A stretch of 8,321 bases of DNA. Origin: M55B157 sp964626275. GTDB taxonomy: Bacteria; Actinomycetota; Actinomycetes; S36-B12. The first letter of the stretch is position 1. Every line of letters starts with the position of its first letter. The stretch covers positions 1 through 8,321 of the forward strand of contig CAZVCZ010000077.1 in NCBI GenBank assembly GCA_964626275.1. Reading direction: 5' to 3'. This document shows, one piece after another, positions 6,333 to 8,321 of this stretch. A program made the position numbers and the translations under genes. The notes beneath the pieces were generated by a model. It made no database searches and was not told the DNA's origin. It was given only the letters and a program-made list of their open reading frames with translations.

Positions 6333-6902
6333 ATGAAGAGCGCCACGAGGGTCATCGCTGCGATCACAGCGGTGGCGATGCTCACCGCCACGATCGCGGG
6401 CGGTGCCTTCCTGGCCCTCGGCGGACTCGATCGTGTGCGTGATGCCGCGATCACCGATGTTCCGGCCGAGTATCGAGGGGTCATCCTCGATGCGGCCGAG
6501 CGATGCCCCTCGGTTCCCCCGGAGATCCTCGCCGCGCAACTGGCCTCGGAGAGCGCCTGGGATCCCTCCGCCACGAGCCCGGTCGGCGCCGAAGGATTGG
6601 CCCAGTTCATGCCGGACACCTGGGCTCAGTACGGCCTCGACGGCGACGGCGACGGGGTCGCCGACGTGTGGAATCCAATCGACGCGATCCATTCCGCCGC
6701 GGCGCTCAACTGCGTCAATTCACGCCTCGTCGCCGAGGTGTCCGGAGACCGGCTCCTGAACACCTTGGCGGCCTACAACGCCGGCTTCTCCGCCGTGGTG
6801 CGCTACAACGGGATCCCGCCATTTCCCGAAACTCAGGAATACATCGAGCGGATCCTGCGTCGCGCGCAGTCCATCGATCTCTCCACGACGGCCCGCGTCT
6901 GA
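6333..6902 (+). CDS. Lytic transglycosylase, SLT-type domain, membrane-anchored or secreted
   Basis: A 189-aa peptidoglycan-cleaving enzyme, expected outside the membrane. Residues about 6-30 form an N-terminal hydrophobic segment after MKSATR with no obvious cleavage site, so it may be a signal anchor. The transglycosylase core begins near 50. Catalytic Glu73 lies in AAQLASESAWDP, followed by GAEGLAQFMPDTW (85-97), the YNAG motif (148-151) and FPETQEYIERI (164-174), the order seen in Slt-type enzymes. An EF-hand-like loop, DGDGDGVAD (103-111), is inserted after the QFMP motif and probably binds calcium, as in many actinobacterial relatives. Cys58 and Cys127 could form a disulfide. Start at ATG 6333 is supported by a TANNNT -10 element 6 nt upstream. 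It ends 2 bp from the convergent dehydrogenase gene. Confidence 0.94.
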   Translation: MKSATRVIAAITAVAMLTATIAGGAFLALGGLDRVRDAAITDVPAEYRGVILDAAERCPSVPPEILAAQLASESAWDPSATSPVGAEGLAQFMPDTWAQYGLDGDGDGVADVWNPIDAIHSAAALNCVNSRLVAEVSGDRLLNTLAAYNAGFSAVVRYNGIPPFPETQEYIERILRRAQSIDLSTTARV

Positions 6903-6904
6903 GC

Positions 6905-7831
6905 TCAGGCTCGCGGATTGCCTGCCATATCGGAGTTGGCGCGAGCGCGAGCGACGAGATCGGGAACGACGGCGCCCAACTCAGCTGGTTCCCAGCGGGC
7001 ATCCTTGCTCGCCGTCGGACCCTTGACCCACGCTTCTGCGACGCCGATCTCGCCTCCCGCAACGGTGAAGACCCGCCCCGTCACATCCGCTGACTCCGGG
7101 CTGCCCAGCCAGACCACGAGCGGGGAGATGTTGGCAGGATCGAAGACATCGAAGGCCTCCGATTCCGCACCCCCGGTGGACTCCTCCATGAGACCCATGA
7201 GGTTCTCCGTCATCCGGGTGCGCGCGATGGGGGCGATGGCGTTCGCGGTGACGCCGAGCCGGCCGAGTTCGTCGGCGAGGATGATCGTGAACGTCGCGAG
7301 TCCGGCTTTCGCCGCACCGTAGTTCGCCTGGCCGATATTGCCGAAGATGCCTGAGGGTGACGACGTGTTGATGATCCGTGCGTCATTGGTTTCGCCCGCT
7401 TTGGCACGTGCGCGCCAGTAGTCGACCGCATGGCGGCTCACCGCGAAGGTGCCGCGCAGGTGGACGGCAATCACCGAGTCCCACTCCTCGGGGGTCATGT
7501 TGACGAACATGCGGTCGCGCAGGATGCCGGCGTTGTTGACCACGACATCGAGCCCGCCGAAGGTGTCCAGGGCCGTATCGATCAGCGACTTCGCACCGTC
7601 CCACTCGGCGACGTTGTCGGTATTGGCGACAGCTTCGCCTCCCATGGCCACGATCTCGTCGACGACCTGCTGGGCTGGACCGGCATCCGATCCTGAACCG
7701 TCGGTGGCGCCACCGAGGTCGTTGACCACGACCTTCGCCCCTTCACGAGCGAAGGCGAGGGCGTGCTCACGCCCGATTCCCCGACCCGCTCCCGTGATGA
7801 CCACGACACGTCCAGCGCAGATTCCCGTCAT
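6905..7831 (-). CDS. Short-chain dehydrogenase, (3R)-hydroxyacyl-CoA dehydrogenase type (Hsd4A/MFE-2-like)
   Basis: A 308-aa NAD-dependent oxidoreductase of the classical SDR fold. The cofactor motif is TGAGRGIG (13-20). VVVNDLGG with Asp38 after beta-2 points to NAD(H) over NADP(H). NNAG is at 99-102, and the catalytic set is Ser158 (INTSSPSG), Tyr171 and Lys175 (NYGAAKAG). The NDLGG signature, VIAVHLRGTF and the long C-terminal extension (GEIGVAEAWVKGP onward) resemble the dehydrogenase unit of MFE-2 and mycobacterial Hsd4A/Rv3548c. A role oxidising 3-hydroxyacyl-CoA in beta-oxidation or sterol side-chain breakdown is therefore inferred; no other beta-oxidation gene is present here. Start at ATG 7831 (MTGICAGRVV) fits relatives and has a TANNNT element 7 nt upstream. 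ATG 7849 or 7852 would add 6-7 residues. Confidence 0.94.
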   Translation of the reverse strand: MTGICAGRVVVITGAGRGIGREHALAFAREGAKVVVNDLGGATDGSGSDAGPAQQVVDEIVAMGGEAVANTDNVAEWDGAKSLIDTALDTFGGLDVVVNNAGILRDRMFVNMTPEEWDSVIAVHLRGTFAVSRHAVDYWRARAKAGETNDARIINTSSPSGIFGNIGQANYGAAKAGLATFTIILADELGRLGVTANAIAPIARTRMTENLMGLMEESTGGAESEAFDVFDPANISPLVVWLGSPESADVTGRVFTVAGGEIGVAEAWVKGPTASKDARWEPAELGAVVPDLVARARANSDMAGNPRA

Positions 7832-7877
7832 TCCGCGTACGCTACCCATCATCAATTCTTCAGACGCAACGCCCCGG
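7832..7877. promoter_or_regulatory. Divergent promoter region, dehydrogenase and tyrosine phosphatase
   Basis: The 8-bp palindrome GCGTACGC (7835-7842) carries a -10 candidate in each direction: TACGCT on plus (7838-7843) and TAGCGT on minus (7844 to 7839), overlapping by 5 bp. The minus one is 7 nt before ATG 7831, as expected for a leaderless dehydrogenase mRNA, and TTGCGT about 19 nt upstream could be its -35. The plus one would start a transcript near 7850 with a leader of about 28 nt. The two promoters could not be occupied together. Confidence 0.4.
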
Positions 7878-8321
7878 GTGCTCTTCGTATGCACGGGGAA
7901 CGCGACGCGTTCGGTCATTGGCGCTGCCCTGCTCCGCCAGGAGCAACCGGAGTGGTCGATCGACTCCGCGGGCACCTTCGCGATCCCCGGCCTGCCCTCC
8001 AGCGTCCGCACACTTGCTGCGCTGGAGTCAGTCGGCGTGGCAGCTCCCGGCCATCGCAGCGCGACCTTGAGTACCCATCATGTCGAGGCCGTCGATCTTG
8101 TCATCGGCTTCGAACTCGATCACGTCCGCTACATCCGGCGCCGCTTTCCGCAGGTAGCCGATAGAACAGCAACCCTGAGACGACTTGCCGCGCACGACGT
8201 CGACCCCTGGTCCCTGCCGTCCGGATTGGACGAGGAATCCCTCGAGGACTGGATGGTCACAGAGGATCCCGCGGGTGGCGATGTCGACGTGTTCGTCGAT
8301 TGCGCGCAGAGCATCGCAGCG
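7878..8321 (+). CDS. Low-molecular-weight protein tyrosine phosphatase (3' end outside window)
   Basis: The reading frame stays open to the window edge, giving at least 148 residues. It begins with the hallmark P-loop FVCTGNATRS (CX5R: nucleophile Cys5, Arg11), directly after the first beta strand, as in the LMW-PTP/arsenate reductase fold. IDSAGTF, the conserved SAG strand motif, follows. Near the end, TEDPAGG supplies the DP general-acid motif, so the phosphatase core is essentially complete. The likely role is removing phosphate from protein tyrosine, or from arginine, in the cytoplasm; the substrate is unknown. The only plausible start is GTG 7878, which leaves just MLFVC before the P-loop. 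ATG 7797 is in frame but lies inside the dehydrogenase gene. No Shine-Dalgarno sequence is visible. It is head-to-head with the dehydrogenase gene. Confidence 0.87.
   Translation, partial: MLFVCTGNATRSVIGAALLRQEQPEWSIDSAGTFAIPGLPSSVRTLAALESVGVAAPGHRSATLSTHHVEAVDLVIGFELDHVRYIRRRFPQVADRTATLRRLAAHDVDPWSLPSGLDEESLEDWMVTEDPAGGDVDVFVDCAQSIAA

Noticed and set aside
6900..6907. Terminator between the convergent transglycosylase and dehydrogenase genes
   Set aside because: The gap is 2 bp and I find no hairpin with a T-run around it. Transcripts probably overlap or end by a factor-dependent route.
7832..8011. N-terminal extension of the dehydrogenase to position 8011
   Set aside because: It would overlap the phosphatase P-loop coding region antisense, has no homology-like character, and relatives start at the MTGIC-type N-terminus just before the Rossmann motif.
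1..8321. Mobile element, toxin-antitoxin, phage or defence island
   Set aside because: No transposase, integrase, terminal repeats, nuclease or paired small toxin/antitoxin genes were seen. Composition is uniform apart from the AT-rich first 100 bases.

Overview
The window is dense, GC-rich DNA with short intergenic gaps and mixed strands. Codon use is strongly GC-ending. The protein repertoire is actinobacterial: a PAC2-family protein, a Lys/Ala-rich histone-like tail, a hydroxyacyl-CoA dehydrogenase of the Hsd4A type and an EF-hand-loop lytic transglycosylase. Many translation starts also look leaderless, which fits the same group. I would place it in Actinomycetota but cannot name a genus from the sequence.

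Layout, left to right. Positions 1-107 are intergenic and AT-rich, and carry a near-consensus sigma70-type promoter firing left out of the window. Next come ung (uracil-DNA glycosylase, minus) and, immediately upstream of it on the same strand, a LysR-type regulator. The regulator is divergent from a PLP-dependent Orn/Lys/Arg decarboxylase-family gene (plus). The decarboxylase converges with a minus-strand run whose transcription order is DUF697-type GTPase, then membrane-anchored Ala/Lys-rich protein, then PAC2-family protein. The GTPase is divergent from a small lytic transglycosylase (plus). That gene converges, with a 2-bp gap, on a short-chain dehydrogenase (minus). The dehydrogenase is head-to-head with a low-molecular-weight protein tyrosine phosphatase (plus) that runs off the right edge.

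Most genes are ordinary housekeeping or accessory metabolism: DNA repair, amino-acid decarboxylation under a probable local regulator, cell-wall turnover and fatty acid or steroid side-chain oxidation. The most interesting parts are: (i) the minus-strand GTPase / histone-tail / PAC2 run, which contains a protein that looks like a membrane-tethered, H1-like nucleic-acid binder; (ii) a recurring promoter architecture in which a TANNNT -10 hexamer lies 6-7 nt before the ATG of five of the nine genes, implying leaderless mRNAs; and (iii) two very compact divergent promoters in which the opposed -10 elements form, or sit on, an inverted repeat. I see no tRNA, rRNA, CRISPR array, insertion sequence or phage gene. 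Nothing here clearly amounts to a new multi-gene defence or metabolic system.
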